From assembly GCF_034314085.1 (NCBI RefSeq), contig NZ_JAVIWI010000001.1, positions 1,178,001 to 1,242,000 of the forward strand: a stretch of 64,000 nt of DNA, in the 5' to 3' direction. Position numbers and translations under genes: made by a program. Source of the stretch: Undibacterium sp. 5I1. GTDB taxonomy: Bacteria; Pseudomonadota; Gammaproteobacteria; Burkholderiales; Burkholderiaceae_D. Positions 50,281 through 59,938 of the stretch are shown here, piece after piece. Each line of letters starts with the position of its first letter. Within the stretch, counting starts at the first letter, position 1. The notes beneath the pieces were generated by a model. That model ran no database searches and was not told the DNA's origin. It saw nothing but the letters and a program-made list of their open reading frames with translations.

Positions 50281-51105
50281 ATGCGCTTTGCATTTGCAGG
50301 ATGCGATAGAGATCTTCCCTTATTTCAAACCTGGATCGCAGAGGGTTGGGAGCCGGTTAAATTATTCTCCGTACCAGAAATTAATCATCTCAGTACTAAC
50401 AAAGATTTGCTCGCGCTTGCGCAAGCTAAAAAAAATTCTATTCAGCTCTCTCGTATGAACGAGCACGATCTTGCTGAGTTAAACGAGATGCAGTGTGACA
50501 TCTTGGTCGTTGGCAGTTATAACTGGCGTATTCCAGAATGGAAAAACTATTTGTCGTACGCGATTAATTTTCATCCTGCGCCGTTGCCGATGGGGCGCGG
50601 TCCTTATCCTATAGTGAACGCGATTTTGCAATCACATAAAACCTGGGCGGTTACTTGCCACAAAATCGCACCGGATTTTGATACTGGCGAGATACTCGAT
50701 AGCGAAGTCTTCCCGCTTTTGCCACATGAGATTCATGATAGTTTGGAAATCAAAATTCAGATCGCAAAGAGCAAGCTGGCAAGTCGTATTGCCAAGAATT
50801 TTCCAGCGCTCTGGCAAGACGCGCAGATACAAACAGGCGGTGAGTATTGGCCGCTGTTCAAAGATGACGATAAAACTATCGACTTTGCTCAACCGGTTTA
50901 CAACATAGACAGGCAATTACGTGCTTTCGGCCCGATTGAATGTATTGCGCGCATTAACGACAATAAAATTTTAATTAAAGCCGGATACGTCTGGCCAGAA
51001 CCACATAGCCATGTGCCAGGACAAGTCATACACGTCAGTGGAAAAACAGTCGTCATCGCCTGCAAAGATGGTTTTCTTGCGGTGACGGATTGGTATTCGG
51101 TGTAA
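50281..51105 (+). CDS. Formyltransferase-family protein
   Basis: 274 residues. The formyltransferase core is visible: CDILVVGSYNWRIP, YAINFHPAPLPMGRGPYPIVN with the HPxxLP motif, and CHKIAPDFDTGEIL with the conserved Asp. A C-terminal domain of about 70 residues resembles the Fmt C-terminal fold (RQLRAFGPIECIARINDNKI). Shorter than methionyl-tRNA formyltransferase (about 310) and without neighbours for sugar synthesis, so substrate is open: a free amino sugar nucleotide or another amine. Confidence 0.82.
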   Translation: MRFAFAGCDRDLPLFQTWIAEGWEPVKLFSVPEINHLSTNKDLLALAQAKKNSIQLSRMNEHDLAELNEMQCDILVVGSYNWRIPEWKNYLSYAINFHPAPLPMGRGPYPIVNAILQSHKTWAVTCHKIAPDFDTGEILDSEVFPLLPHEIHDSLEIKIQIAKSKLASRIAKNFPALWQDAQIQTGGEYWPLFKDDDKTIDFAQPVYNIDRQLRAFGPIECIARINDNKILIKAGYVWPEPHSHVPGQVIHVSGKTVVIACKDGFLAVTDWYSV

Positions 51106-51265
51106 GTACAACAAGTAGGTTCTGCTAGCGATTTATTTTTGGCTCGTATGCATTGTTCACAACGCTTAAAAGCGGTAGCTGATGCAGCAAGTGATGGGAT
51201 TGTTTAGCAGGGAAAAGAATTTGAAGAGAACAGAATTGATAAGATCAGCCAGATGATCATTTTGG

Positions 51266-51300
51266 ACGTGGTGTTGAGCTTTTAAAACTTAACACCACGT
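51266..51300. other. Strong hairpin between convergent genes
   Basis: ACGTGGTGTT and AACACCACGT form a 10-bp stem with a 15-base loop containing TTTTAAAA. Likely a shared terminator for the formyltransferase gene and the leftward gene at 51343, though T-runs are short. Confidence 0.5.
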
Positions 51301-51342
51301 TGTTACATCTACAGTACGCAGGGCGCACCTTAGCCTGGATAA

Positions 51343-52020
51343 TTAACGCAAACGCATCAGTATCCGCAATACGTACCAGAACATCATCGCAACAGAGGCA
51401 AACAATTGCAGCGCAGCGCCGACATAGCGGTCTTCCGGATAATGGTTGATCACATTGGAAGCGTCATACAAAATAGCTGCACCTGCTAAGCCGACCATCG
51501 CCACGCTAAAGAACAAACCTAACTGGAAACCAAAAATAGCGCCGCAGACGATCAAGATCAGCGCCATAATTCCGCCCCATTTCAATAGGCTGCCAAGAAA
51601 AGAAAAGTCTTTACGCGACACATACGCTACACCGACCAGACACACAGTCGCCAAAATCGTGATCAAGCCAGCGTCAGAAATCGCACCTGGCGCAATGGTG
51701 TTGGCAATTACCAGCATCGGTACAAAAATAATCGCTTCTGCCAGCACATAAGCACCCAGCGCAGCGTATTGCAGAGGCACGCTTTCAACGGTATGCGCTG
51801 CACGTGAAGCCAGCCAGCCGACGAGCATAAACGCGCCCATGATCACCAGCCAAGGCAAGCCCAACATCGCTTTTGCCAATACTTCAGCGATCCCCGTTTT
51901 GAACAAAATAACCTCGATTGCAGTGAACGCAAGAATAGCGCCGCCGAGGTGATTAAAAGTCTTACTAATAAAACGCTCACGCGCCGGACCATAGCCTTGT
52001 TGGGTGCTTGTCAGTTCCAT
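51343..52020 (-). CDS. Bax inhibitor-1/YccA family membrane protein
   Basis: 225 residues with seven hydrophobic segments and the family pattern (KTFNHLGGAILAFTAIEVILF, LGAYVLAEAIIFVPMLVIAN, YDASNVINHYPEDRYVGAALQLFASVAMMF). The conserved Asp residues near the C-terminus fit the pH-dependent calcium leak proteins of this group. In bacteria relatives interact with FtsH. Starts at an ATG with GGGAAA before it. Confidence 0.92.
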   Translation of the reverse strand: MELTSTQQGYGPARERFISKTFNHLGGAILAFTAIEVILFKTGIAEVLAKAMLGLPWLVIMGAFMLVGWLASRAAHTVESVPLQYAALGAYVLAEAIIFVPMLVIANTIAPGAISDAGLITILATVCLVGVAYVSRKDFSFLGSLLKWGGIMALILIVCGAIFGFQLGLFFSVAMVGLAGAAILYDASNVINHYPEDRYVGAALQLFASVAMMFWYVLRILMRLR

Positions 52021-52198
52021 GAATTTCCCTTTTGGATTTATGTTTTCTATGTTTGTACATTGTTGCAGTCAACTGTGCTGCAAACTACTGATGCAATCAA
52101 TCACCTGTTAAAAGAACAAGTCCCTCATTCTACAACAGGCCATTGTGCCTTTTTGTTTAATTGCATCGCGGTTTTAACTACGAAGTAGCAAGTGAGAT

Positions 52199-52744
52199 TT
52201 ACTTCGCAGACGATTCAACTGGCTTTGGCATAAGATGAGTTGTCCACAATACGCTCAATATCTTCCATTTGCCCTCGCTAGTTTTCATCATTTGCCAAGT
52301 CTCGACACCATAGTTTTGTACCTGATCATTGAGTAAAAACTCGTAGTCGAACATGACCCAGGCGATATGTCCGTCTTGCGTGATTTGGATATTACTAAAT
52401 TTTTCGTCCAAAGCACCTTTTTCGCTACCGATAAATTGTGCAAAGTTAGCGTAGCTGCCTGTCGCGGTGCCATCAAAACTTGCATCAAATTTCTCTCGCA
52501 CGTTTTTTACCATTTCTGGTGAGCTGGGAGATTCGAACATGATTTTTGAATTGAGCATCAGGCTCGATAACATCTTCAAATCCTTGCTGCGTACTGCTGC
52601 TTGAAAATCTTGTGTTACCTGTGTGATTGCCTGTATATCCTCTGGCGTACTGCTGCGTAAATGCACTGGCGGACTGTCAGCAAAGGCAGAAAGTGAGGAG
52701 AGTAAAGTACAAGTTAAAACCGCTGCAGTGAGATGTCGGATCAT
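52199..52744 (-). CDS. Exported SnoaL/DUF4440-like protein
   Basis: 181 residues from the ATG at 52744: signal peptide (IRHLTAAVLTCTLLSSLSAFA), then a cone-like alpha/beta fold of the SnoaL/NTF2 group (AITQVTQDFQAAVRSKDLKM; WVMFDYEFLLNDQVQNYGVE; WKILSVLWTTHL). Such proteins are often periplasmic and of unknown ligand. No ribosome binding site is clear at this start. Confidence 0.7.
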   Translation of the reverse strand: MIRHLTAAVLTCTLLSSLSAFADSPPVHLRSSTPEDIQAITQVTQDFQAAVRSKDLKMLSSLMLNSKIMFESPSSPEMVKNVREKFDASFDGTATGSYANFAQFIGSEKGALDEKFSNIQITQDGHIAWVMFDYEFLLNDQVQNYGVETWQMMKTSEGKWKILSVLWTTHLMPKPVESSAK

Positions 52745-53270
52745 GGGAGGACTTTCGTTGGAGAGTAAACGCAAATCGTAGGTGATCTCTGCTGGTAGAT
52801 CAATACAATTTTGATTTTTGGCGTAGCGCGAATCCAGGCATTTAAATTAGATGAGAGGACTGTTCATGAACCTCAGTAAAGAACTCCTTCCCTATTCAGG
52901 CAAAAAAGAGAGCGTTTGACTGAGCGTTTATAGGATTTTCCTTAACACTAATAAATGTAAATTAAATATACTCCCCATCATTTTTAATTAATATGCCACA
53001 TTGTCCAATAATCATATGGACAATTAAAATATACTAATTGGGAGTATATTTGGAAGTGTAAATGTGAGTATAGATAGAAGTAAGTAAGCTAATAAGTCTT
53101 GAATCACAGAGCCACAAGCTACTCTGCGTCATCGATATCAGCTATTTTTTATACGCTATCTGATGATGAAATGATTGAATGAATTAGAATGCCAGGCAAG
53201 CGATGCGTTGTCACGATGACCCACATCAATGTTTGAATAATCTGACGACTCTTTACAAAGGAATCTCTCA
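52745..53270. other. Intergenic region with MITE copy
   Basis: 526 bp without a gene. It contains the palindromic repeat at 52966-53049; the rest shows nothing recognised. Confidence 0.5.
52966..53049. mobile_element. MITE-like palindromic repeat, copy 2
   Basis: 84 bp with ends ATATACTCCCC and TTGGGAGTATAT and an inner inverted repeat TTGTCCA (53001) and TGGACAA (53017). Copy 3 at 59671 has the same ends, length and inner TGTCCA/TGGACA. Confidence 0.65.
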
Positions 53271-54236
53271 ATGGCTGGCGCAAGTCTTTTAACACTACTC
53301 GACGACATAGCAACCGTACTCGATGATGTGGCATCCATGACCGGTATGGCAGCAAAAAAAACCGCCGGGGTGTTAGGCGATGATCTTGCCTTAAATGCCG
53401 AACAAGTGAGTGGCGTCCGAGCTAGTCGTGAGTTGCCTGTGGTGTGGGCAGTTGCTATCGGCTCCTTAAAAAATAAATTGATTTTGGTGCCGATGGCTTT
53501 ATTGCTAAGCGCATTTGCGCCTTGGGCGATTCCTCCGCTGTTAATGTTAGGTGGCGCATATCTGTGCTATGAAGGTTTTGAAAAAGTAGCCCACAAGTTT
53601 TTACATAGTGATGCTGAAGACAAGGCACATGAAGCGGAAGTGTTAAGTGCAGTGATGCAACCCGAAGTGGACATGGTCGCATTTGAAAAAGACAAAATCA
53701 AAGGTGCAATTCGTACCGACTTCGTACTCAGTGGTGAAATCATCATCATCACCTTAGGTGCCGTCGCAGAATCTGCATTTAGTATGCAAGTTGCGGTGTT
53801 GTGCGCGATTGGACTGATCATGACGGCCGGCGTGTATGGCTTTGTCGGTCTAATCGTTAAGCTTGATGATATTGGCTTGTATCTGAAGATGAAGGAGGGT
53901 AGCAAAGCCCTCAACGGCTTGCGCCAGACGACTGGTAACGCCTTGCTGGCATTTGCGCCCCGCCTAATGAAGTCGCTCACTGTGATCGGTACGATCGCTA
54001 TGTTTATGGTGGGGGGCGGCATTCTGACGCATCAGATTCCCTTTGCGCATCACCTGATCACCGATCTCACCGCAGCGGCCAGCAATGTGGGTAGTTTGGG
54101 TGGTCTGGTCACGACGATCTTGCCGTCCTTGCTGAATACAGTTGCAGGTTTGATCGCAGGTGGTTTGGTGTTGTTGGTGGTTAGTACATTACAAGCGCTG
54201 TATAAAAAATTGAAACCGCAAGCCACTGCTGGATAA
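53271..54236 (+). CDS. DUF808 (YedI-like) membrane protein
   Basis: 321 residues. Landmarks: GASLLTLLDDIATVLDDVAS at the start, DDLALNAEQVSGVRASRELPVVWAVAIGSLKNK, GAYLCYEGFEKVAHK and about six transmembrane segments. Member of the DUF808 inner-membrane family, function unknown. AAAGGAA precedes the ATG. Confidence 0.92.
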   Translation: MAGASLLTLLDDIATVLDDVASMTGMAAKKTAGVLGDDLALNAEQVSGVRASRELPVVWAVAIGSLKNKLILVPMALLLSAFAPWAIPPLLMLGGAYLCYEGFEKVAHKFLHSDAEDKAHEAEVLSAVMQPEVDMVAFEKDKIKGAIRTDFVLSGEIIIITLGAVAESAFSMQVAVLCAIGLIMTAGVYGFVGLIVKLDDIGLYLKMKEGSKALNGLRQTTGNALLAFAPRLMKSLTVIGTIAMFMVGGGILTHQIPFAHHLITDLTAAASNVGSLGGLVTTILPSLLNTVAGLIAGGLVLLVVSTLQALYKKLKPQATAG

Positions 54237-54367
54237 AGTGAATTGAATTTAATAGCGAAATGCATTGAATAGTTCAAGCTTGGTTCAAAGTTAGGTAGCA
54301 CATGCGCTCAATTAAACGCATGAATGACAGCGCAGTGTGCTACCAGCGAGTTGATCGACAAGCGACT

Positions 54368-55474
54368 TTATTTTTTCAAGTAAGTAGTCTGCGGAACGCT
54401 TTCTTTAAGCAACTTATATTGTGCATCTAGCGTCACTTGATTTGGATCGTGGCCGGCATGCGGTACCAGGACAAACGCTTTTTTCGGTGCGGTGATGCTA
54501 TCAAAATACCGTTGTGCTATCTCTGGCGTGGATAGCAAATCCTCTACTCCCTGGACGAGGAAAAATGGCACGTCAAACTGAGTCCCCAGTTTGGGTAAAT
54601 CGACTTTTGAAAACATCCCGTCGCCATTCATTCCCACAAACTGAACGAAAGAATATTCTTCACTCTCTTCAAAGTCCGCGAGTATTTTTGGCGTTGAATA
54701 CGCTGCCGCGGGTACCCACCAGTTGGCTGGCGGTGGAGTACTGACCTTCGCTTCATATTTGCGCAGGATGCGGCGCACGATGCCAAAGTTACGCGGATTT
54801 GTCCAAGGTGGAGCGCCCATGGTATCGAGTATCGTGAGCGTCGCCTTATCATCTGTGGCGCGTGCCAGCGCCTGTAGTTTGGAATATGTCGCGGTCTGGT
54901 TATCGCGATAACTCACCACTTGCGCAGTACCGATATACGCTTGAAAAAGTGCCGGTTGCGCTTTGACCATGTACACACCCAATATAGAGCCCCACGATCC
55001 GCCCATCAGGATGAGCTTCTTTTGCCCTAAATAATGGGTCAGATAAGCTGCCAGTTCGACGCCATCATTGCTCAATTGCTCTAACGTCAGTGTCGCGCCA
55101 GCTGCTGGTTTGTTCTCACCATAAGTTAAGCCTGCGCCACGCTGATCCCATAGCACCAGCGTGAAATCATTCTCCCAGTCAGCATACATGTTCGCTGCAT
55201 AAGGTGTGAGAGGATTGCCGGGCCCACCATGCACAATCAGTATCACTGGATTAGCGCAGCTATTTCCCTTGATCGTCACCCATTGTTTGATCCCGCCAAT
55301 AAGGACGAACCGTTGTTCATTAATTTTTTGTGTCTTTGATTGGCATACCAATGGCGGTATTTTGTCTGATGCCGTTGCCGTGCTTGCGGTGCCGCTTTGC
55401 GCTTGTGCGAGCGAAGAAAACAAAGTAACGGCGCTGGCGCACAATACACAAAATACAGCAGATAGTTTTTGCAT
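54368..55474 (-). CDS. Exported alpha/beta hydrolase, prolyl aminopeptidase-like
   Basis: 368 residues with signal peptide (LSAVFCVLCASAVTLFSSLAQAQ). Oxyanion motif HGGPG near residue 80, DQRGAG near 110, nucleophile elbow GGSWGS near 160 and a late His in HAGHDP, which together place it in peptidase family S33. Periplasmic or secreted. Substrate not known. Confidence 0.88.
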   Translation of the reverse strand: MQKLSAVFCVLCASAVTLFSSLAQAQSGTASTATASDKIPPLVCQSKTQKINEQRFVLIGGIKQWVTIKGNSCANPVILIVHGGPGNPLTPYAANMYADWENDFTLVLWDQRGAGLTYGENKPAAGATLTLEQLSNDGVELAAYLTHYLGQKKLILMGGSWGSILGVYMVKAQPALFQAYIGTAQVVSYRDNQTATYSKLQALARATDDKATLTILDTMGAPPWTNPRNFGIVRRILRKYEAKVSTPPPANWWVPAAAYSTPKILADFEESEEYSFVQFVGMNGDGMFSKVDLPKLGTQFDVPFFLVQGVEDLLSTPEIAQRYFDSITAPKKAFVLVPHAGHDPNQVTLDAQYKLLKESVPQTTYLKK

Positions 55475-55617
55475 TAGCTACTTTCGAAACGATGCCATTC
55501 ATATGGAAGACAGCAGGATTGATTGCGTATTTTTACAGCGCGGTCTTATCGTCTCAGCGTTGCAATCTTAGTTGATCGGTGACGATAATGATCACTATTT
55601 TCGATCAAAAATTGCAA

Positions 55618-56502
55618 TCAAAAATTGCGATCGATCCTCTTCCAAAAAGGTTGTACAATGCGGCCGTCTCGAGCTGCTTGATATAACAAACCGACGGTGA
55701 CTACCACCACGATGGTGAATGCAATCGCAGAACCTTCAATGCCAAAAGCGCCGCCCGTCATCCAGTCCGGCCCATTGATTTTGCTGATCCATAAGCCATT
55801 GCGTACCGGATGACCAGACACCGCTACCGAAAAGATACCGCCTTGAAAAAAATTCCACGCGGCATGCATTGCCACACACATCCACAATCTACCAGTCAGC
55901 ATAAAAGCAGACGCGAGCCATAAACCGGCAGCGGTGATGCTAGCAAAGCCTAGTACCGTGATGTTGTCGTTCACCAGATGCATGGCACCAAAGAGCACCG
56001 CAGATGCTAACAAGGCTAACCAGCTTCCCAATGATTGCTGAACAATGCGGAAGAATACGCCACGCAGAAGTATCTCTTCTACCAATCCAATCGTCAGATG
56101 CATCAACAGAGGGATCAAAATCACAGTCCATGAGGATGTGGCCGTGATCTGAAATCCGCCCATCAATGCGATGATGCCCACGGTGACGCACACCATCAAA
56201 CTACCGAGTAAAAAACCAACGCCAAATTCTTTTGTCAACCCACGCAAAGACAGCTCGGTAACGGCACGTTGTTCGATCTTGCGTACATACATTGCATAGC
56301 AAAGATAGCCAATGAGCGCGCCAGTCAATTGTCCGAGTTTGATAAATAATTTGTCGTCGAACAGCTTCGATGAGCCGGCCTGTATTAATAAAAACGGTAA
56401 CATGAACGCGATCAGCGCAAGCACAATCCGTATCAGAGGGAAGCGCAAAATACGGTGACCAAGTGGGAGGGTGATGCCAGGTTGTAGGATGCTGGAGGAC
56501 AT
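55618..56502 (-). CDS. CPBP family intramembrane metalloprotease
   Basis: 294 residues with about eight membrane segments. The three CAAX-protease-like (CPBP) motifs are present: EEILLRG near residue 142, FGAMH near 170 and HAAWNF near 215. The family cleaves membrane proteins or modifies peptides; the substrate is unknown. Alone on its strand. Confidence 0.88.
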   Translation of the reverse strand: MSSSILQPGITLPLGHRILRFPLIRIVLALIAFMLPFLLIQAGSSKLFDDKLFIKLGQLTGALIGYLCYAMYVRKIEQRAVTELSLRGLTKEFGVGFLLGSLMVCVTVGIIALMGGFQITATSSWTVILIPLLMHLTIGLVEEILLRGVFFRIVQQSLGSWLALLASAVLFGAMHLVNDNITVLGFASITAAGLWLASAFMLTGRLWMCVAMHAAWNFFQGGIFSVAVSGHPVRNGLWISKINGPDWMTGGAFGIEGSAIAFTIVVVVTVGLLYQAARDGRIVQPFWKRIDRNF

Positions 56503-56919
56503 AGAAGTGTCTCTTAAAAATAGTCGTGGACGGGATGAATAAAGTGAATAGCCGCGACTGTAACCTCCACCCTTTTAGCAAACAAGCCTTATGCGACCAA
56601 CTGCAGAATACGCAGGATGGGTTGTCGATCGTTGTGATTTACCTGAGAGGAAGGGGCGGCTAGCGCATGGCGGGGTGGGGTATATGTTTCTGTAATTTCC
56701 GCATATTCTGACAAGGATATGTTGCTCAAGCTTGATGAGTGATCTAGATTTAATTGAATCACAAAAAAAAGATTTATTTTGGGGATTAGATCTTTTGTGA
56801 TTTCGATGATTTTGAAATTAAGTGTCTGTCAATATTCGTAATATGATGTTGGGTAACATAGGTTCTTTTGCTGTAAGAAATTTTTCATACTGATCCCCGT
56901 TTATTTTGAGGAGCTACTA
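56503..56919. other. Intergenic region with hairpin
   Basis: 417 bp. An inverted repeat AATCACAAAA/TTTTGTGATT at about 56757-56802 is visible; no gene or known element. Confidence 0.4.
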
Positions 56920-57369
56920 ATGATCCAACTATTCGCTCGTACTGCATTGCTGATGAGCTTATCCGTTTATGCCTCAATTGCGTACGCGCAGACTGAAAAA
57001 ACGATGGCCAAAGCCGCTCCATCTAAAATATCTGGCACCGGATTTAAGACCGTCGCTTCAGCGTTGGAGGCGGTCAATGCAAAGCCTGATGTATCGGTCA
57101 ATACCACGCCTGACGCATGGACTATCATCACCGAGGCTGATGGGATGACGATCTGGTCGTTCACACCACCAACTTACCCGGCCTATCCCGCAGTAGTAAA
57201 GCGGACGTTAAAGAATCGGTCGAACGGCGATCTTTACGTCGAGATGGGCGTGTTGTGCGAGGCGAAGAAAACTATTTGTAATAAGCTGGTTAAAGACTTC
57301 GAGAATCAAAATAAAAAAATGACGAAGCAGGTTAAAGAGGGCGTTAAAAATGCTCCGGATCAAAACTGA
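56920..57369 (+). CDS. Small exported protein of unknown function
   Basis: 149 residues with a signal peptide ending AYAQ (residues 8-24), then a compact alpha/beta part (SVNTTPDAWTIITEADGMTI; VKRTLKNRSNGDLYVEMGVL) containing two Cys, and a Lys-rich helix at the end. TGAGGAGC precedes the ATG. No family recognised. Confidence 0.7.
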   Translation: MIQLFARTALLMSLSVYASIAYAQTEKTMAKAAPSKISGTGFKTVASALEAVNAKPDVSVNTTPDAWTIITEADGMTIWSFTPPTYPAYPAVVKRTLKNRSNGDLYVEMGVLCEAKKTICNKLVKDFENQNKKMTKQVKEGVKNAPDQN

Positions 57370-57423
57370 GACAAGCTGATTATGAACCGTTGAAGACGAG
57401 ATTGACTAAGAAGAGTTTATAGA

Positions 57424-57526
57424 TAGGACTTACGCAAAACCGCCCCGGCTGTGTCGTAGCTCCTAGCTGTACTCAAGTACTATCTTCGTCGCTACGCCTT
57501 GCCGGGATAATTTTGCGTAAGTCCTA
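57424..57526. mobile_element. 103-bp inverted-repeat element
   Basis: Perfect 16-bp terminal inverted repeats TAGGACTTACGCAAAA and TTTTGCGTAAGTCCTA, with further pairing inside (CCGGC/GCCGG; GTCGTAGC/GCTACG). Non-coding; looks like a MITE derived from an IS. Confidence 0.7.
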
Positions 57527-57566
57527 ATTGACAAATTAAGTAAAACTTCTCTATGCATCTTTAGAG

Positions 57567-58691
57567 ATGATCCGTATTTTTCACTGGAAAGTGGCAATTT
57601 CTGCATTCGCCTTGCTTTCCTTGCAGTTGTCTACTAGCATCGCAAATTCTATTTCTACCGCCATCGCTGCCGCTACTATCATGCCTGCTCTGCCTGAAAT
57701 GCAAGAATTGGAACGCATCCTGACCCTTGGGCGAGGGCATCTGGAGGCGTCGGTTGCTTGCGAGGTGAGTGTCAAACATAAACGCTTTCCGGTCTACAAA
57801 CTTTGTCTGGGCAATCCTGATCCTGCCGTGCCGGCGATAGGGTTTTTTGGTGGCATTCATGGTTTGGAGCGGATCGGCACTCAGGTCTTGTTAAGTTTTT
57901 TGCGTGGTCTGATCTCGCGGCTGGCATGGGATAAAAGTCTCCATCATATGCTGCAAGACGTGCGTCTGGTGTTTATGCCGTTGATTAATCCGGGCGGAAT
58001 GTGGCAGGCGACACGCAGCAATCCACAGGGCGTGGATCTGATGCGTAATTCTCCGGTAGAGGCGGCGGATAAAGTGCCTTTTTTGTTGGGTGGCCATCGT
58101 ATCAGCCGCCATTTGCCTTGGTATCGAGGTGTTGCCGGCGCGGAGATGGAACTAGAAAATCAAGCTTTGTGCAAAATCGTTCAGGATGAATTGTTAAGTC
58201 GTCAGTTTAGTATCGCAGTTGATTGTCATTCGGGCTTTGGTTTGCGTGACCGGGTATGGTTTCCACATGCGCATAGTGTGCATCCAATCGAGCACATCGC
58301 CGATATTCTCTCGCTGGAAGAATTGTTTCAGCAAACTTATCCCAATCATCGTTATCTGTTTGAGCCTCAAAGTCTGCAATATCAAACCCACGGCGACATC
58401 TGGGATTATCTCTATTTACAGGCGCAGCAAGATCCTTCTAAAACTTTTTTGCCGTTTACTCTAGAGATGGGGTCATGGTTGTGGGTGAAGAAAAATCCGC
58501 GCCAATTATTTTCGCGTCACGGCATGTTTAATCCGGTGGCCGAGCATCGCTTACAGAGGGTGTTGCGTCGCCATACGGTCTGGCTGGATTTTTTAATGCG
58601 GGCGACTTGTGGTCACGAGCATTGGCTGACCAAAGGACCGACACGTTGCCGTGTTCAGGAGCGGGCTGTGGCGCGCTGGTATCGGCCATGA
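57567..58691 (+). CDS. M14-family zinc carboxypeptidase-like protein
   Basis: 374 residues with a hydrophobic N-terminal segment (VAISAFALLSLQLSTSIA) that may be a signal. Zinc ligands: H and E in GGIHGLERIG (about residue 98) and H in AVDCHSGFGLRD (about 220); TLEMGS near 300 carries the catalytic Glu. Similar to DUF2817/M14 peptidases. The C-terminal 30 residues are basic. The hydrolase gene follows 13 bp after it and may form an operon. Confidence 0.8.
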   Translation: MIRIFHWKVAISAFALLSLQLSTSIANSISTAIAAATIMPALPEMQELERILTLGRGHLEASVACEVSVKHKRFPVYKLCLGNPDPAVPAIGFFGGIHGLERIGTQVLLSFLRGLISRLAWDKSLHHMLQDVRLVFMPLINPGGMWQATRSNPQGVDLMRNSPVEAADKVPFLLGGHRISRHLPWYRGVAGAEMELENQALCKIVQDELLSRQFSIAVDCHSGFGLRDRVWFPHAHSVHPIEHIADILSLEELFQQTYPNHRYLFEPQSLQYQTHGDIWDYLYLQAQQDPSKTFLPFTLEMGSWLWVKKNPRQLFSRHGMFNPVAEHRLQRVLRRHTVWLDFLMRATCGHEHWLTKGPTRCRVQERAVARWYRP

Positions 58692-58704
58692 AGAGATCAG
58701 CCTG

Positions 58705-59463
58705 ATGGCAAGCTGGGTGTTGCTACGAGGTTTGATGCGAGAGCAGCGTCATTGGGGTGACTTTCCTCAAATGTTTCAAGTTATTGCGGCTGATGCTGCC
58801 GTAGTGACTTTAGATTTTCCGGGCAATGGACACTTGTGCGAACAAGTCAGCGCGACCAGTGTTGAGGCAATGGTCGAATCTGTTCGTCTACAATTGTTGG
58901 CGTTGTCTCATCCACCTCCTTATCACGTCGCCGCCTTGTCACTTGGCGCGATGGCGGCGGTGGCCTGGAGTCGTTTGTATCCGGGCGAAGTCGAGAAGAT
59001 GGTGCTGATCAACACCAGTCTGGCGCCGCACAATCCGTTTTATCATCGCCTGCGTCCCCAAAATTATCCTGCGTTACTTGGTACTTTACTGCGTGGCGCG
59101 GTCGAGCACCGCGAGGCGCTGATTATGCGTATCACCAGCAAGCAAGCAGACACGCAGCAAGCTCCGGCGCTGTTAAAGCGATGGGTTGCTTATGCTGAGG
59201 AATATCCTATTCGCCGCGGCAATATCCTGCGGCAATTGGCGGCGGCGCTGCGATATCGCGCACCTTATGCCGCGCCACCAATGCCGACCTTGTTGCTTGC
59301 GGGTTTGGGAGATGACTTAGTCAATCCAGCATGCTCTCGCCAATTAGCAGAGTTATGGAGTTGTGAGATCAAACTGCATCCAAGCGCCGGGCATGATTTG
59401 CCATTGGATGATGCAGGGTGGGTGATGCAGCAAATAGCCAATTGGTTATCTACCCAACGCTAG
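58705..59463 (+). CDS. Alpha/beta hydrolase
   Basis: 252 residues from the ATG at 58705, where the family sequence begins (WVLLRGLMREQRHWGDFPQ). Nucleophile region AALSLGAMAAVAW near residue 95, Asp in GLGDDLVNP and His in SAGHDLPLDD. No signal peptide, so cytoplasmic. Likely co-transcribed with the upstream peptidase gene. Substrate unknown. Confidence 0.85.
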   Translation: MASWVLLRGLMREQRHWGDFPQMFQVIAADAAVVTLDFPGNGHLCEQVSATSVEAMVESVRLQLLALSHPPPYHVAALSLGAMAAVAWSRLYPGEVEKMVLINTSLAPHNPFYHRLRPQNYPALLGTLLRGAVEHREALIMRITSKQADTQQAPALLKRWVAYAEEYPIRRGNILRQLAAALRYRAPYAAPPMPTLLLAGLGDDLVNPACSRQLAELWSCEIKLHPSAGHDLPLDDAGWVMQQIANWLSTQR

Positions 59464-59938
59464 TTTGAATAGTCTTACCGGACTTCTGCGTAGATGGCTG
59501 TTCAAATAAAATTGGGGAGATTGATCCAATTAAATTAAACCTAAATTACCAAGCGCGTCATCCCATCACAGCCTGGGATCCGGTATCGCATCGTCGCTGG
59601 TCATATAGAGTTACACTCAAACCCAATCTTTGCATAGTGATTGGATCGGTCATGATAACTATGCTCGAAAATATACTCCCATCTAGTAAATGTAAAGTGT
59701 CCATATAATTATTGGACAATAAGGGGGAATTTATAAAAATAAGAGGGAGTATATGAAATATCTCGGATTTTTTTGAGTTGAAATTCTCTATTTGTCTGCA
59801 TTGATGCCAGTACTTCGCAGACTTGCTGTATGGAAAATGGTGTGACACTCAGCAATGATGAGAATGATGTTTGATTGTCGTTAGCCAGTCATAAATCATT
59901 CTTACACTTGGGCTATTTATTTTCTGTCGAGAATCGTC
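59464..59938. other. Intergenic region with MITE copy
   Basis: 475 bp without a gene; holds the palindromic repeat at 59671-59754. Nothing else recognised. Confidence 0.5.
59671..59754. mobile_element. MITE-like palindromic repeat, copy 3
   Basis: 84 bp with ends ATATACTCCC and GGGAGTATAT and an inner TGTCCA/TGGACA pair at 59698 and 59713. Same length as copy 2. Confidence 0.65.
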
